Assembly: GCF_003597675.1 (NCBI RefSeq) | Contig: NZ_CP030829.1 | Location: 62,001-126,000, forward strand | Direction of reading: 5' to 3' | DNA: 64,000 nt | DNA from: Neorhizobium sp. NCHU2750 | Lineage (GTDB): Bacteria; Pseudomonadota; Alphaproteobacteria; Rhizobiales; Rhizobiaceae | Shown: positions 36,550 through 44,850 of the stretch, one piece after another | Position numbering within the stretch: the first letter of the stretch is position 1 | Layout: each line of letters begins with the position of its first letter | Made by a program: the position numbers and the translations under genes | The notes under the pieces: generated by a model | Seen by the model: the letters and a program-made list of their open reading frames with translations, nothing else | Told to the model about the DNA's origin: nothing | Database searches by the model: none

Positions 36550-36636
36550 TGTAATTTATTTTCTTCATAATGCGTCAAAATCCCTAAAAGTCAATGGATT
36601 TTCAGATTTTGTCCAAATTCTTGTAATTTATTTTCT
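36550..36636. promoter_or_regulatory. repeated RpiR-like boxes upstream of the M81-importer operon
   Basis: An identical 15-base sequence TGTAATTTATTTTCT at 36550-36564 and 36622-36636, 72 bases apart (close to seven helical turns). It shares 12 of 15 positions with the palindrome TGAAATTCATTTTCA at 38115-38129 in front of the rpiR gene. The arrangement suggests one regulator binding both sites, possibly with looping. Confidence 0.55.
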
Positions 36637-36785
36637 AAACCGCACGAAAGCGGGAATATTTTCACGCCCGCCTGCTCTTGCCGATCTGGCTGCAAGATCC
36701 CTTGGCGCCCTATTGCATTTTGAAATCAACCCCTTCCAAAACATCAGACGCCGCAAGCCGCCAGCGCGGGAGATGTGCAGACATG

Positions 36786-36816
36786 AAAAAGGCGCCTGCA
36801 TGAGGCGCCTTTTTTT
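36786..36816. terminator. bidirectional intrinsic terminator
   Basis: A perfect 12-base stem, AAAAAGGCGCCT (36786-36797) and AGGCGCCTTTTT (36803-36814), loop GCATG, with T-runs on both strands. It ends the leftward transcript of the 36892-37980 gene and insulates the M81 promoter region. Confidence 0.9.
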
Positions 36817-36891
36817 CATGGGATTGTGCAGGCCGGTACCCGGCAGACCCGTTCCACCGGCACAGCGCGATAAAAATTTTCAGGACAAGCG

Positions 36892-37980
36892 CTACCAGAC
36901 GGTGCCGCGTGCATCGACCTTCTCAACGCGGGTGACGATGCCGCCGCGGTGAAAGACCATCCGGTCGAAGAGGTTGGTCACCACACATGTGTGGTTCGGC
37001 ACGACCTTGACCGTAGCGCCAATCTTCGGGAACGGCGTCGTGCAGGCGGAAATATCCACGACCGCGTGTTCTTCAGACAAAGAGACGATACGGGCACCGT
37101 CGAAACCGGCAATCGCGCCATAATCGGTAAAGCCTAGAAGGTCCGATGTCAGCGCCTTGGAGCCGCTGTCCAGTACAGCGCGATCCGGGGCAGGGCGCGA
37201 GACAACTGTCGCCAGGATATGCATGGCGAGATCGTCATTGGTGCAATGGCCGGCACGCACCATGCTGCGGTCGTTATAGACATAGGTGCCGGCACGGTGC
37301 TCGGTGGCCGACGGCACGAGATGGGCAAAGAACAGGTCCGGCGAACCGCCGCTCGAGCGGACCGGGCAATCCATTCCCTTGTCAGTCAGAAGCGCAATAG
37401 TACGGGCCATGAAGGCCTCGACCTGTTCGGCGCCGCCGACGGCAGGATAGGTCATGATGCCGCCGAAGCGGAGACCGGGAGCGGCTGCGATCTTCCCGGC
37501 AAGTGCCACGGCCGCTTCCGGGCTCTGCACGCCGCAGCGCTTGGCGCCGGTATCGCATTCGACCAGAACCGTCAGCGGCCGGGAAGCGTCGAAGGTCGCG
37601 GCAAGCCCCGTGACGGTGGTTTCGCTGTCAGCGACGACGGCAAGCTTTGCCACGCGCGCGTTGAGCGCCTTCAGGCGCGCAAGCTTGGCGGCTCCGAGAA
37701 TATTGTAGGTGATCAGGATGTCGTCGAAACCGGCATCGGCGAAGACTTCCGCTTCGGTGACCTTCTGGCAGTTCAGACCGACCGCACCTGCCTCGACCTG
37801 CTGGCGGGCGACCGCTGCGATCTTGTGGGTCTTGATATGCGGGCGAAACGCCTTGCCGTGGCTGTCGCAATAGGCCTGCACGCGGGCGATGTTGGCGGCC
37901 AGCCGATCCTCGTCGATGACCGGCATCGGGGTTGCGACCTGTTCGAGCGACGTGCCGGTTTCGGGCCACGGATAATTCAT
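36892..37980 (-). CDS. fold-type III PLP enzyme: D-serine dehydratase / D-threonine aldolase family
   Basis: 362 residues from ATG 37980 (MNYPWPETGTSLEQVATPMPVIDEDRLAANI). PLP lysine in FRPHIKTHK (about residue 59). The alanine-racemase-like barrel continues with VGLNCQKVTEAEVFADAGFDDILITYNI, and the C-terminal domain has PNHTCVVTNLFDRM. The H-x-C there matches the zinc ligands of D-serine dehydratases rather than the H-x-D reported for D-threonine aldolase, so a D-serine/D-threonine dehydratase activity is the better guess. Divergent from an RpiR gene, ended by a strong terminator. A D-serine-type dehydratase would release an enamine, which fits the RidA gene in the neighbouring operon. Confidence 0.82.
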   Translation of the reverse strand: MNYPWPETGTSLEQVATPMPVIDEDRLAANIARVQAYCDSHGKAFRPHIKTHKIAAVARQQVEAGAVGLNCQKVTEAEVFADAGFDDILITYNILGAAKLARLKALNARVAKLAVVADSETTVTGLAATFDASRPLTVLVECDTGAKRCGVQSPEAAVALAGKIAAAPGLRFGGIMTYPAVGGAEQVEAFMARTIALLTDKGMDCPVRSSGGSPDLFFAHLVPSATEHRAGTYVYNDRSMVRAGHCTNDDLAMHILATVVSRPAPDRAVLDSGSKALTSDLLGFTDYGAIAGFDGARIVSLSEEHAVVDISACTTPFPKIGATVKVVPNHTCVVTNLFDRMVFHRGGIVTRVEKVDARGTVW

Positions 37981-38113
37981 CGATAAAGACCTCGTTGGAA
38001 AGATGCGCCGACAGTCACAGATGCTGCAGCACGGGGAAAGGTTGCTTTTATTTTCGCGATCAAGGCAAGTTTCGTTGATGCTGGCCGGCATTATGCTATC
38101 AAATTACGCTACG

Positions 38114-38130
38114 GTGAAATTCATTTTCAC
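38114..38130. promoter_or_regulatory. RpiR-type operator in the rpiR divergent region
   Basis: GTGAAA-TTCAT-TTTCAC, perfect six-base arms around five bases, 44 bases before the RpiR ATG. Similar to the two boxes at 36550-36636. Candidate autoregulatory site that also controls the PLP-enzyme gene. Confidence 0.55.
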
Positions 38131-38174
38131 AGGCCGATGCATTTTTCTCGCATGCCGCCCAAGGAGAAGACCGG

Positions 38175-39038
38175 ATGGACCTGTTTCACGCCCTTTCCGA
38201 CGAAGACGGCAGGCTTTCGGGCCTTGAGGCGAAACTCGCCCAGTTCGCGCTTGAGAATGTGGATTTCGTCGTCAATTCGTCGATCATCGAACTGGCCGAG
38301 CGGGCCGGCGTGTCGCCGCCGACAGTCACCCGCTTCTGCCGAAGGCTCGGATGCCAGGGTTATTCGGACTTCAAGGTGCAGCTTGCCAAGATGGCCTATG
38401 TCGGCCTGCGCTACCTCAAACCCGAAGCGCCGACCGCCACGGCCGAGGAAGTGGCCCATGACATCATATCGAAGGCGCAGAACGCGCTCTTCGAGGTCCA
38501 TCGCCAACTGGACCTGAAGGTGATCGAAAAGGCAGCGAATATCCTCAGAGCCGCCGATTTCATCCAGGCCTTCGGCGCCAGCGGCAACTCGGCGATGATC
38601 GTCCACGAGTTGCACAATCGCCTGTTTCGCCTCGGCTGCCCGATCAATGCCTCGAACGATCACGGAATGAACCTGATGATTTCGGCGGCGGCCCAACCCG
38701 GCACGGTCGTCTTCGGTTCATCATTCACCGGTCGCGACACGGGGCTTGTTCATTGCCTCGAACTGCTGAAGGAACGCGCCATTCCGACAATCGTGATGAC
38801 CCAGGCCGGCTCGCCCGTGGCGGATGCGGCGGACCTTGTGATCGCCATCGAGATGCCGGAGGGCAAGAATATCTTCCGGCCGACCTCGACCCGCTATGCC
38901 TATCTGGCGGCGATCGACATCCTTGCCAACATGGTGGCCTATGCCGATCGCAACCGGGCCTTGAAGCCGCTACGCGCCATCAAGGAGGAGTTGGTGCGAC
39001 ATCGCGACGGCGATGATCGCCAATTGCTCGGCGACTGA
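38175..39038 (+). CDS. RpiR (MurR/RpiR) family regulator
   Basis: 287 residues. N-terminal HTH (about 5-80; FVVNSSIIELAERAGVSPPTVTRFCRRLGCQGYSDFKVQLAK) and SIS domain (about 120-260; ADFIQAFGASGNSAMIVHELHNRLFRLG). SIS domains bind phosphosugars or related metabolites. AAGGAG lies 8 bases before the ATG. Divergent from the PLP-enzyme gene. Repeated boxes related to the palindrome in its own promoter also lie upstream of the M81-importer operon, so I infer that it controls both. Confidence 0.9.
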   Translation: MDLFHALSDEDGRLSGLEAKLAQFALENVDFVVNSSIIELAERAGVSPPTVTRFCRRLGCQGYSDFKVQLAKMAYVGLRYLKPEAPTATAEEVAHDIISKAQNALFEVHRQLDLKVIEKAANILRAADFIQAFGASGNSAMIVHELHNRLFRLGCPINASNDHGMNLMISAAAQPGTVVFGSSFTGRDTGLVHCLELLKERAIPTIVMTQAGSPVADAADLVIAIEMPEGKNIFRPTSTRYAYLAAIDILANMVAYADRNRALKPLRAIKEELVRHRDGDDRQLLGD

Positions 39039-39042
39039 ACGA

Positions 39043-39810
39043 TTATTGGACCTCATTGACGTAACGGTGGTTGGCGGTCGTCGCACGGTGCGCCGAGATC
39101 AATACGGGCACGGCCATCTGGTCATACGCGACCTCGTCGATCGTCAGCATTGCGGCAGGAAGCGTCACACCTAGCCAACGGACGTCGATATCCGTCGCAA
39201 GATCGGCACCGATCTGCTCTCGGATGGCCGAAATGCGGATGCCGTAATTCTCAAGCAGATGGAGATAGAAAAGCGGCGGAATATCTTCCTTGCTGTCGGG
39301 AAAATCGGGCACGCGCTCAAGCGGCAGCGTCAGCGTTTCATGCATGATCGGCTTGTCGTCGACGCTGCGATAGCGATGAAAACGCACGACTGGCGCGCCC
39401 TTCTCGATCTGGAGCTTTACCGCGTCATCGGCGGATGCTGATCCGGCCCGGTTGAGCGAGGTGACCGTCGTTACCGACTTGCTCAGCGATCCGTCGAGCC
39501 CATGCAGACGGAAATACTGGAAGAAGAGCCTAAGCGAATGCTGCGGCTTGCGGCCGGTAACGACAGTGCCGGTCTTGCGCCGGCGGCTCAAAAGCCCGTC
39601 ATTGGTCAGGTCCATCAGCGCCCGACGAATGGTGCCGACCGCGACCCCGTAGGTCTGCGACAGAGCCACTTCACTCGGCAGGACCGTACCGGGTTCCAAT
39701 TTGCCAAGCATGATGGCCTCGGTCAGCTGTCTCTTGACCACTTCATAAAGGGGCAGAGAAAGTTCGCCAGGCTTTCCAGCATCTGATGATATATTAGGCA
39801 ATTCCGGCAA
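39043..39810 (-). CDS. GntR family regulator, HutC/UTRA subfamily
   Basis: 255 residues. HTH (about 15-80; SLPLYEVVKRQLTEAIMLGKLEPGTVLPSEVALSQTYGVAVGTIRRALMDLTNDGLLSRRRKTGTVV), then the UTRA ligand domain (about 95-240; VVRFHRYRSVDDKPIMHETLTLPLERVPDF). Convergent with rpiR (4 bases) and divergent from the M20-importer operon at 39925. A palindrome that overlaps the probable transcription start of that operon is its likely target. Confidence 0.9.
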   Translation of the reverse strand: MPELPNISSDAGKPGELSLPLYEVVKRQLTEAIMLGKLEPGTVLPSEVALSQTYGVAVGTIRRALMDLTNDGLLSRRRKTGTVVTGRKPQHSLRLFFQYFRLHGLDGSLSKSVTTVTSLNRAGSASADDAVKLQIEKGAPVVRFHRYRSVDDKPIMHETLTLPLERVPDFPDSKEDIPPLFYLHLLENYGIRISAIREQIGADLATDIDVRWLGVTLPAAMLTIDEVAYDQMAVPVLISAHRATTANHRYVNEVQ

Positions 39811-39831
39811 TTATTTGCCTCTTCTTTGGAG

Positions 39832-39872
39832 TTGACTCATCATGTCGATCTACGCAGTATTACTATATAGTT
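39832..39872 (+). promoter_or_regulatory. promoter with overlapping palindromic operator for the M20-importer operon
   Basis: TTGACT (39832-39837), 17 bases, CAGTAT (39855-39860), with a perfect 10-base palindrome ACTATATAGT (39862-39871) at the expected start of transcription. A GntR-UTRA repressor bound here would block the promoter. Both promoter and operator are predictions. Confidence 0.5.
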
Positions 39873-39924
39873 TATATTAAAGCGCAAGCTGGGGAGGCCG
39901 GCGCTTGGGTGCCGAGGTAACGCC

Positions 39925-41238
39925 ATGACCAACCAACCGCCGATCCGGCAAGACACGCTGACGTCTGCCATGGCAGCGATTGAGCGCGATGTCGAGATCG
40001 CGGTCCAGGATTTGGCACGCATGGTCTCGGTCGATACATCCTTTCCTCCTGGGGAAGGCTATGGCCCCTTCGCCGATCTGATGACAAACCTGCTTGCCCC
40101 TCTGGGCTTTGATTTCAAGCGCGTCACGCTGCCGCGCGAGCTTTGGCATGTCGAAGGCGGCCCGGCATCCGGCGAGCGGGTCAATCTCGTCGCGAGCCGC
40201 CAAACGGGCAAACCGGTCTGCGGCCTGTATTACCACGTCGATACCGTACCGGTCGCCCCCGGCTGGACCCGCGATCCGCTGTCGCTGACGGTGGAAGGCG
40301 ACAAACTCTACGGCCTTGGTGCAGCCGATATGAAGGGCACGATCGCCGCAACCCTGCTGGCGCTGAGAGCCGCAAAGGGCTGCGGCGTGCCGCTCGCCTA
40401 TGATCCCATGCTGCTTCTTTGCACCGATGAGGAAGGCGGGCTCTATCCCGGCATCCGTTATCTTGCTGAACAGGGCATGTTGAAGGGCCATATCCTCAAT
40501 TTCAACGGCTCTGCCGCACCGCGCATCTGGGCCGGCTGTTTCGGCATCTTCAATCTGCAGGTCACGATTACCGGCCATGCGGTTCATGCGGGCGAGGGCA
40601 ACCGGACCGGCGCCGGCGTCAATGCCATCGAAGGTGCGCTGCCGGTGCTCAATGCACTCGCCGCCCTGAAGCCAGAAGTGGCCAAGCGAGCATCGAAGCT
40701 TGCCCCGCCGCCGCATGCCTCCGGTCCGCTTCAACCGTCACTGACCATTGCCGCCGTCAACGGCGGCACGGCGGGTGGCCAGGTGCCGGCCGAACTCAAG
40801 ATCCTCGTCTCCCGCCGTTACGCCCCGGAAGAAAATTACGACGAAGCCCGCGCCGAAATCGAGGCTGCGATCGGCAGCGCCATCGCCGGCAGCGACCTGA
40901 AGCTCGCAATCGATCTCGTCGGCCACCTGATCCCGACCGACGATCCTGACGGACCGCACTGGCCGCGCTGGCAGCAGGCGCTGTCGGAAGGCTTCGGTTA
41001 CAGACCGGAAGACTTCCGCAAATGGGGCGCGGCGAGCTGCTCGGACTTCGGCTACGTCCAGAAGGCCGGTTTCGGCCCCGAAATTCTGCTCGGCGGCCTC
41101 GGACGGCCGGAAAGCTGCATTCACAGCCCGGAAGAGCATACGACCCGGCAGGATATCATCAAGCTCGCCAAGAGCATCCTCGCCTATCTCGCAGCCGACT
41201 TTGCCGCGGACGCGATCCCCGAAACACGCCATTCCTGA
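39925..41238 (+). CDS. M20 family peptidase/deacylase (ArgE/DapE/CPG2 type)
   Basis: 437 residues. Catalytic and metal motifs: YYHVDTVPVAPGW (H-x-D, near residue 107), GLGAADMKGTIA (metal Asp near 136), CTDEEGGLYPG (Glu pair near 172), and the C-terminal histidine in CIHSPEEHT (ESCIHSPEEHT is the usual family end). A dimerisation domain lies at about 215-330. Such enzymes hydrolyse amide bonds of N-acyl amino acids or small peptides. First gene of the rightward importer operon, 34 bases before the binding-protein gene, so its substrate is probably imported. Confidence 0.9.
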   Translation: MTNQPPIRQDTLTSAMAAIERDVEIAVQDLARMVSVDTSFPPGEGYGPFADLMTNLLAPLGFDFKRVTLPRELWHVEGGPASGERVNLVASRQTGKPVCGLYYHVDTVPVAPGWTRDPLSLTVEGDKLYGLGAADMKGTIAATLLALRAAKGCGVPLAYDPMLLLCTDEEGGLYPGIRYLAEQGMLKGHILNFNGSAAPRIWAGCFGIFNLQVTITGHAVHAGEGNRTGAGVNAIEGALPVLNALAALKPEVAKRASKLAPPPHASGPLQPSLTIAAVNGGTAGGQVPAELKILVSRRYAPEENYDEARAEIEAAIGSAIAGSDLKLAIDLVGHLIPTDDPDGPHWPRWQQALSEGFGYRPEDFRKWGAASCSDFGYVQKAGFGPEILLGGLGRPESCIHSPEEHTTRQDIIKLAKSILAYLAADFAADAIPETRHS

Positions 41239-41272
41239 AACCAGACATCCAGACTATCGAAGGGAACACGAC

Positions 41273-42823
41273 ATGCTGGAAATGAAACGCCGCCTCTTCC
41301 TGGCCGGCACAGCCGCAATCTTCGCCGCCCCCGCACTTGGGTTCGCAGAGGCCGCTACGCCCAAGAAGGGCGGCACGCTGAAGGTTTCCGTCGACCAGGC
41401 AGCCAGCGTCATTCATCCGCTCCTGACCCGCGTCAACCCGGAATACCTGGTGACCGAATTGCTCTACAGCAACCTGACGCGCCTGAAGGTCGACATGTCG
41501 ATCGAGCCGGATCTCGCCGAAAGCTGGAGCGCCAATGGCGATCTGACGGAATGGACGTTCAAGCTGCGCAAGGGCGTCACCTTCCACGACGGCTCCGCCT
41601 TCACCGCCAAGGACGTCGTCGCCACCTTCAAGGCGATCCTCGACCCGGCAACCGCATCGCCCGGCCGCAACAATGTCGGCCCGATCGCCGATATCGTCGC
41701 CGTCGATGATGTAACCGTGCTGTTCAAGCTTTCCAGCGCCTATGCCGACATGCCGGTTGCCATGGCCTACACCAATGCCCGCATCATCCCGGCCGCGATT
41801 GCCACCGGCGACCTGAAGAGCCTGTCGACCAAGGCTGTCGGCACCGGCCCGTTCAAGCTCGTTTCCTACGAGCCGGATCGCCTGATCGTCGTCGAGCGCA
41901 ACGAGAAGTACTACGATCCGGCCCGTCCCTATGTCGACCGCATCGAAGTGCAGGTCTTCCCGGATACGTCGGCTGAAAGCTCGGCTCTCCTCGCCGGCGA
42001 TATCGACATCATCTCCACCATCCAGCCGCCGGAATTCATGCGCGTCGATGGCAATGACGGCATTACCACGCTGCGCACCCCGTCGGGCCAGTTCTGCAAC
42101 ATCAATTTCGGCTGCGACACCGCACCGTTCAACGATGCCCGCGTCCGCCGCGCCATTGCACTCACCGTCGACCGCGAAGCCATGGTCGGTTTCGTCACCG
42201 AAGGTTTCGGCACCACCGGCAACGACACGCCGCTCAACTCGTCCTACCAGTTCTTCAAGCAGGTCAAGCAGCGCGAGAAGAATATCGAGGAAGCCAAGAA
42301 GCTTCTGGCCGAGGCCGGCCATGCCGATGGCCTGGAGCTGACGCTGATCGCCTCCGACCGCCCGGCCGTTCGCACCCAGCTCGCCGTCGCCATGCGCGAA
42401 ATGGCCAAGGAAGCCGGCATCACCATCAACGTCCAGACCATGCCGCATGCGACCTATCTTGACCAGGTGTGGAAGAAGGGCTCGTTCTATGTCGGCTTCT
42501 ACAACATGCAGCCGACCCCGGATGGCATCTTCAAGCTGCTCTACACGTCCGACGCAGCCTGGAACGAGACGCGCTGGAACAACAAGGATTTCGATGCGCT
42601 GGTAGCACAGGCCCGTGGCACCGCCGACGAAGCCAAGCGCACCGAGCTCTACACCAAGGCACAGGAGATCATGAACGAGGACGTTCCCTCGATCATCCCG
42701 TCCTTCTTCGACGTTCTGGCCGCCAAGCGCAGCTGGGTCGAAGGGTTCGAAGCGCATCCGCGCGCATCGGTCTATCGCCTCGACTACGCCTCGCTCACCG
42801 ACAAGGCACCGAAGCGCGGCTGA
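41273..42823 (+). CDS. dipeptide-type ABC substrate-binding protein with Tat-like signal
   Basis: 516 residues from ATG 41273, with AAGGG 8 bases upstream; the longer frame overlaps the M20 gene. The N-terminus EMKRRLFLAGTAAIFAAPALGFA carries a twin-arginine motif (K-R-R-L-F-L), suggesting export by Tat, which some SBP_bac_5 proteins use. Family segments: KGGTLKVSVDQAASVIHPLLTRVNPEYLVTELLYSNLTRL, then FKLRKGVTFHDGSAFTAKDVVATFKAILDP and AVGTGPFKLVSYEPDRLIVVERNEKYY. Followed by a repeat element, then two permease genes. Confidence 0.9.
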   Translation: MLEMKRRLFLAGTAAIFAAPALGFAEAATPKKGGTLKVSVDQAASVIHPLLTRVNPEYLVTELLYSNLTRLKVDMSIEPDLAESWSANGDLTEWTFKLRKGVTFHDGSAFTAKDVVATFKAILDPATASPGRNNVGPIADIVAVDDVTVLFKLSSAYADMPVAMAYTNARIIPAAIATGDLKSLSTKAVGTGPFKLVSYEPDRLIVVERNEKYYDPARPYVDRIEVQVFPDTSAESSALLAGDIDIISTIQPPEFMRVDGNDGITTLRTPSGQFCNINFGCDTAPFNDARVRRAIALTVDREAMVGFVTEGFGTTGNDTPLNSSYQFFKQVKQREKNIEEAKKLLAEAGHADGLELTLIASDRPAVRTQLAVAMREMAKEAGITINVQTMPHATYLDQVWKKGSFYVGFYNMQPTPDGIFKLLYTSDAAWNETRWNNKDFDALVAQARGTADEAKRTELYTKAQEIMNEDVPSIIPSFFDVLAAKRSWVEGFEAHPRASVYRLDYASLTDKAPKRG

Positions 42824-42872
42824 ACATACTGAACGTCAGACGCTTTTCGGGCGGCTAATGTCATGTGCATGA

Positions 42873-43006
42873 AGGCCCCTCCCACCCCTCCCCACAAGGG
42901 GGAGGGCTTAACCTAGCCGCACCGCCCAACCTCAAATCGAGGCGAAGCGGATGCCGCAGGTCTTCTCCCCCCTTGTGGGGGAGATGGCCGGCAGGCCAGA
43001 GGGGGA
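42873..43006. repeat. rhizobial palindromic intergenic repeat inside the importer operon
   Basis: Contains CCTCCCCACAAGGGGGAGG (about 42886-42905) and CTCCCCCCTTGTGGGGGAG (42965-42983) followed by a GC-rich tail ending in GGGGG. Each core is itself a dyad and the two face each other, giving a cruciform-like element of about 134 bases. This repeat is abundant between genes in Rhizobiales. Here it lies between the binding-protein gene and the permease gene, 67 bases before the latter's probable CTG start. Confidence 0.75.
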
Positions 43007-43102
43007 CTTTGTTACATGTCACTATCTTGCCACCCGCCGAGCGTCCGGCCCACTTGACCAAGGAACACGCCCCTGTCTCCGAACTACATAGCCAAGCGGC
43101 TG

Positions 43103-44020
43103 GTGATGATCGTCTACACGCTCCTTGTCGTGTCGCTCATCGTCTTCGCCATCACCCAGATCCTGCCTGCCGATGCCGCCGTCATGATGCTCGGCGAAAA
43201 CGCCACCAAGGAAGCGCTCGATGCGCTGCGCCAGACCATGGGGCTCGACCAGCCGATCTGGCAGCAATATGCGACATGGCTCTGGCATCTGCTGCATGGT
43301 GATCTCGGCACGTCACTGCGCACCGGCCAGCCGATCGGCCCGGTCATGTTCGAGGCGCTCGGCCGTTCGCTGCTGCTCGCCGTCCTGTCGATCGGCCTGA
43401 TGCTGGTGCTGGCCATCCCACTCGGCATCATCGCCGCCATTCGCCGCGGCAAGATCGCCGACATGGTGGTGAGCCTGATTTCCTATGCCGGCGTGGCACT
43501 GCCCGAATTCGTCACCGCCACCATTGCCGTTCTGCTCTTCGCCGACTGGATGAAATGGCTGCCTCCGACCGGCTATGTGCCGCTGACGGAGGATTTCGCC
43601 GAAGGGATCGCCCATCTCGTCCTGCCCGTCTGCGTCATCTCGATCATCCTGATCGCCCACGTTTCCCGCATGGTGCGCTCCGAACTCGTCGATGTGCTGC
43701 ATACGGATTACATCCGTGCCGCGAGGCTGAAAGGCATGTCGCGCGGGCACGTGCTACGCCGTCACGCACTGCGCAATGCACTTTTGCCGACCATCACCAT
43801 CGTTGCGCTCGATGTCGGTTATCTTCTCGGCGGCGTTATCGTCGTGGAAGAAATCTTCGCCATTCCCGGTATCGGCCGCCAACTGATCGTCGCCATACAG
43901 GCGCGCGATCTGCCCGCCATCCAGGCCGGCGTGCTGATCATGGCCGCCACCTATTCGATCGTCAATTTCATTGCCGACATCCTCTACGCCTGGCTCGACA
44001 AGAGGATCCAGTATGACTGA
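43103..44020 (+). CDS. dipeptide-type ABC transporter permease (DppB family), start codon uncertain
   Basis: 305 residues from GTG 43103, which has no good ribosome site. In frame upstream, CTG 43073 is preceded by AGGA at 8 bases and would add LSPNYIAKRL, exactly the N-terminus expected of DppB permeases; no ATG, GTG or TTG occurs between the upstream stop (43055) and 43103. Motifs: TLLVVSLIVFAITQILPADAAVMMLG, QYATWLWHLLHGDLGTSL, the EAA loop DYIRAARLKGMSRGHVLRRHALRNALLPTITIVALDVGYLLGGVIVVEEIFAIPGIGRQL. It overlaps the next permease gene by 8 bases. Confidence 0.88.
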   Translation: MMIVYTLLVVSLIVFAITQILPADAAVMMLGENATKEALDALRQTMGLDQPIWQQYATWLWHLLHGDLGTSLRTGQPIGPVMFEALGRSLLLAVLSIGLMLVLAIPLGIIAAIRRGKIADMVVSLISYAGVALPEFVTATIAVLLFADWMKWLPPTGYVPLTEDFAEGIAHLVLPVCVISIILIAHVSRMVRSELVDVLHTDYIRAARLKGMSRGHVLRRHALRNALLPTITIVALDVGYLLGGVIVVEEIFAIPGIGRQLIVAIQARDLPAIQAGVLIMAATYSIVNFIADILYAWLDKRIQYD

Positions 44021-44837
44021 GTTTTTGAAACGCCTCCTGAAGACCCCGCAGGGCGCCATCGGCACCGTACTTGTCGTGCTGGTCCTCTTCATCGTCATCT
44101 TCGGCCCGATGGTCGCGCCGCATGATCCGGAAGCCATCTCGCCGCTCGCCCGCTACAAGGGACCAAGTGCTGCCTACTGGCTCGGCACCGATCAATATGG
44201 CCGCGACATCTTCAGCCGCCTGCTGATCGGGGCCCGCGCCACCGTCGTCATGGCGGTTCTCGCAACGATCGCCGGCACGCTGGTCGGTGCGCTGATTGGC
44301 ACCGCATCCGCCTTTCTCGGCGGCCGCGCCGACGAACTGATCATGCGCACGATCGATGCGGTCATGTCGATCCCGAGCCTGCTGTTCGCGCTGCTCGTGG
44401 TCAATCTGCTCGGTTCCAGCACGATCAACGCGCTGATCGCTGTTGCCATCGCGTTCGCGCCCGGCATGGCCCGCATCACCCGCAGCGTGGCACTTTCGGT
44501 TCGCAAACAGGATTATGTGAATGCGGCAATCGCCCGCGGCGAAAGCTCGAGCTACATCATCCGCCGCGAAATGCTGCCGAACGTGATCGCGCCGATCATC
44601 GTCGAGACGACGATCCGCGTATCCTTCGCCGTCATGCTGTTTGCCACGTTGAGCTTCCTCGGTCTCGGCGCCCAGCCGCCAGCGGCCGAATGGGGCCTGA
44701 TGATCTCGGAGGCACGTCGCTACATGCATATGTCGGCCGGCATCCTGATTTGGCCAAGCGTGGCAATCGCTATTGTCGCGATCGGCTTCAACCTTCTGGG
44801 CGACGGATTGCGCGATGCCCTCAATCCGCGGACCTGA
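44013..44837 (+). CDS. dipeptide-type ABC transporter permease (DppC family)
   Basis: 274 residues from ATG 44013; the longer frame runs inside dppB. N-terminal helix GAIGTVLVVLVLFIVIFGPMVAPHDPEAISPLARYKGP, then YWLGTDQYGRDIFSRLLIGARATVVMAVLATIAGTLVGALIGTASAFLGG, the EAA loop DYVNAAIARGESSSYIIRREMLPNVIAPIIVETTIRVSFAVML and the ending SFLGLGAQPPAAEWGLM. About six membrane segments. Overlaps the upstream permease gene by 8 bases. Confidence 0.92.
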   Translation: MTEFLKRLLKTPQGAIGTVLVVLVLFIVIFGPMVAPHDPEAISPLARYKGPSAAYWLGTDQYGRDIFSRLLIGARATVVMAVLATIAGTLVGALIGTASAFLGGRADELIMRTIDAVMSIPSLLFALLVVNLLGSSTINALIAVAIAFAPGMARITRSVALSVRKQDYVNAAIARGESSSYIIRREMLPNVIAPIIVETTIRVSFAVMLFATLSFLGLGAQPPAAEWGLMISEARRYMHMSAGILIWPSVAIAIVAIGFNLLGDGLRDALNPRT

Positions 44838-44850
44838 GGTGGCGCCCATC

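Larger units (their letters stand above)
36363..36891. other. 529-base promoter and terminator region upstream of the M81 gene
   Basis: Contains two copies of TGTAATTTATTTTCT (36550-36564, 36622-36636), the bidirectional terminator at 36786-36816 and the promoter of the leftward M81-importer operon. AT-rich between 36535 and 36660, unlike its surroundings. No gene with credible codon pattern is seen here. Confidence 0.6.

Noticed and set aside
41159..42757. A 532-codon reverse open frame opposite the Tat-type binding protein
   Set aside because: Shadow of the real gene, with G/D/R-rich composition only.
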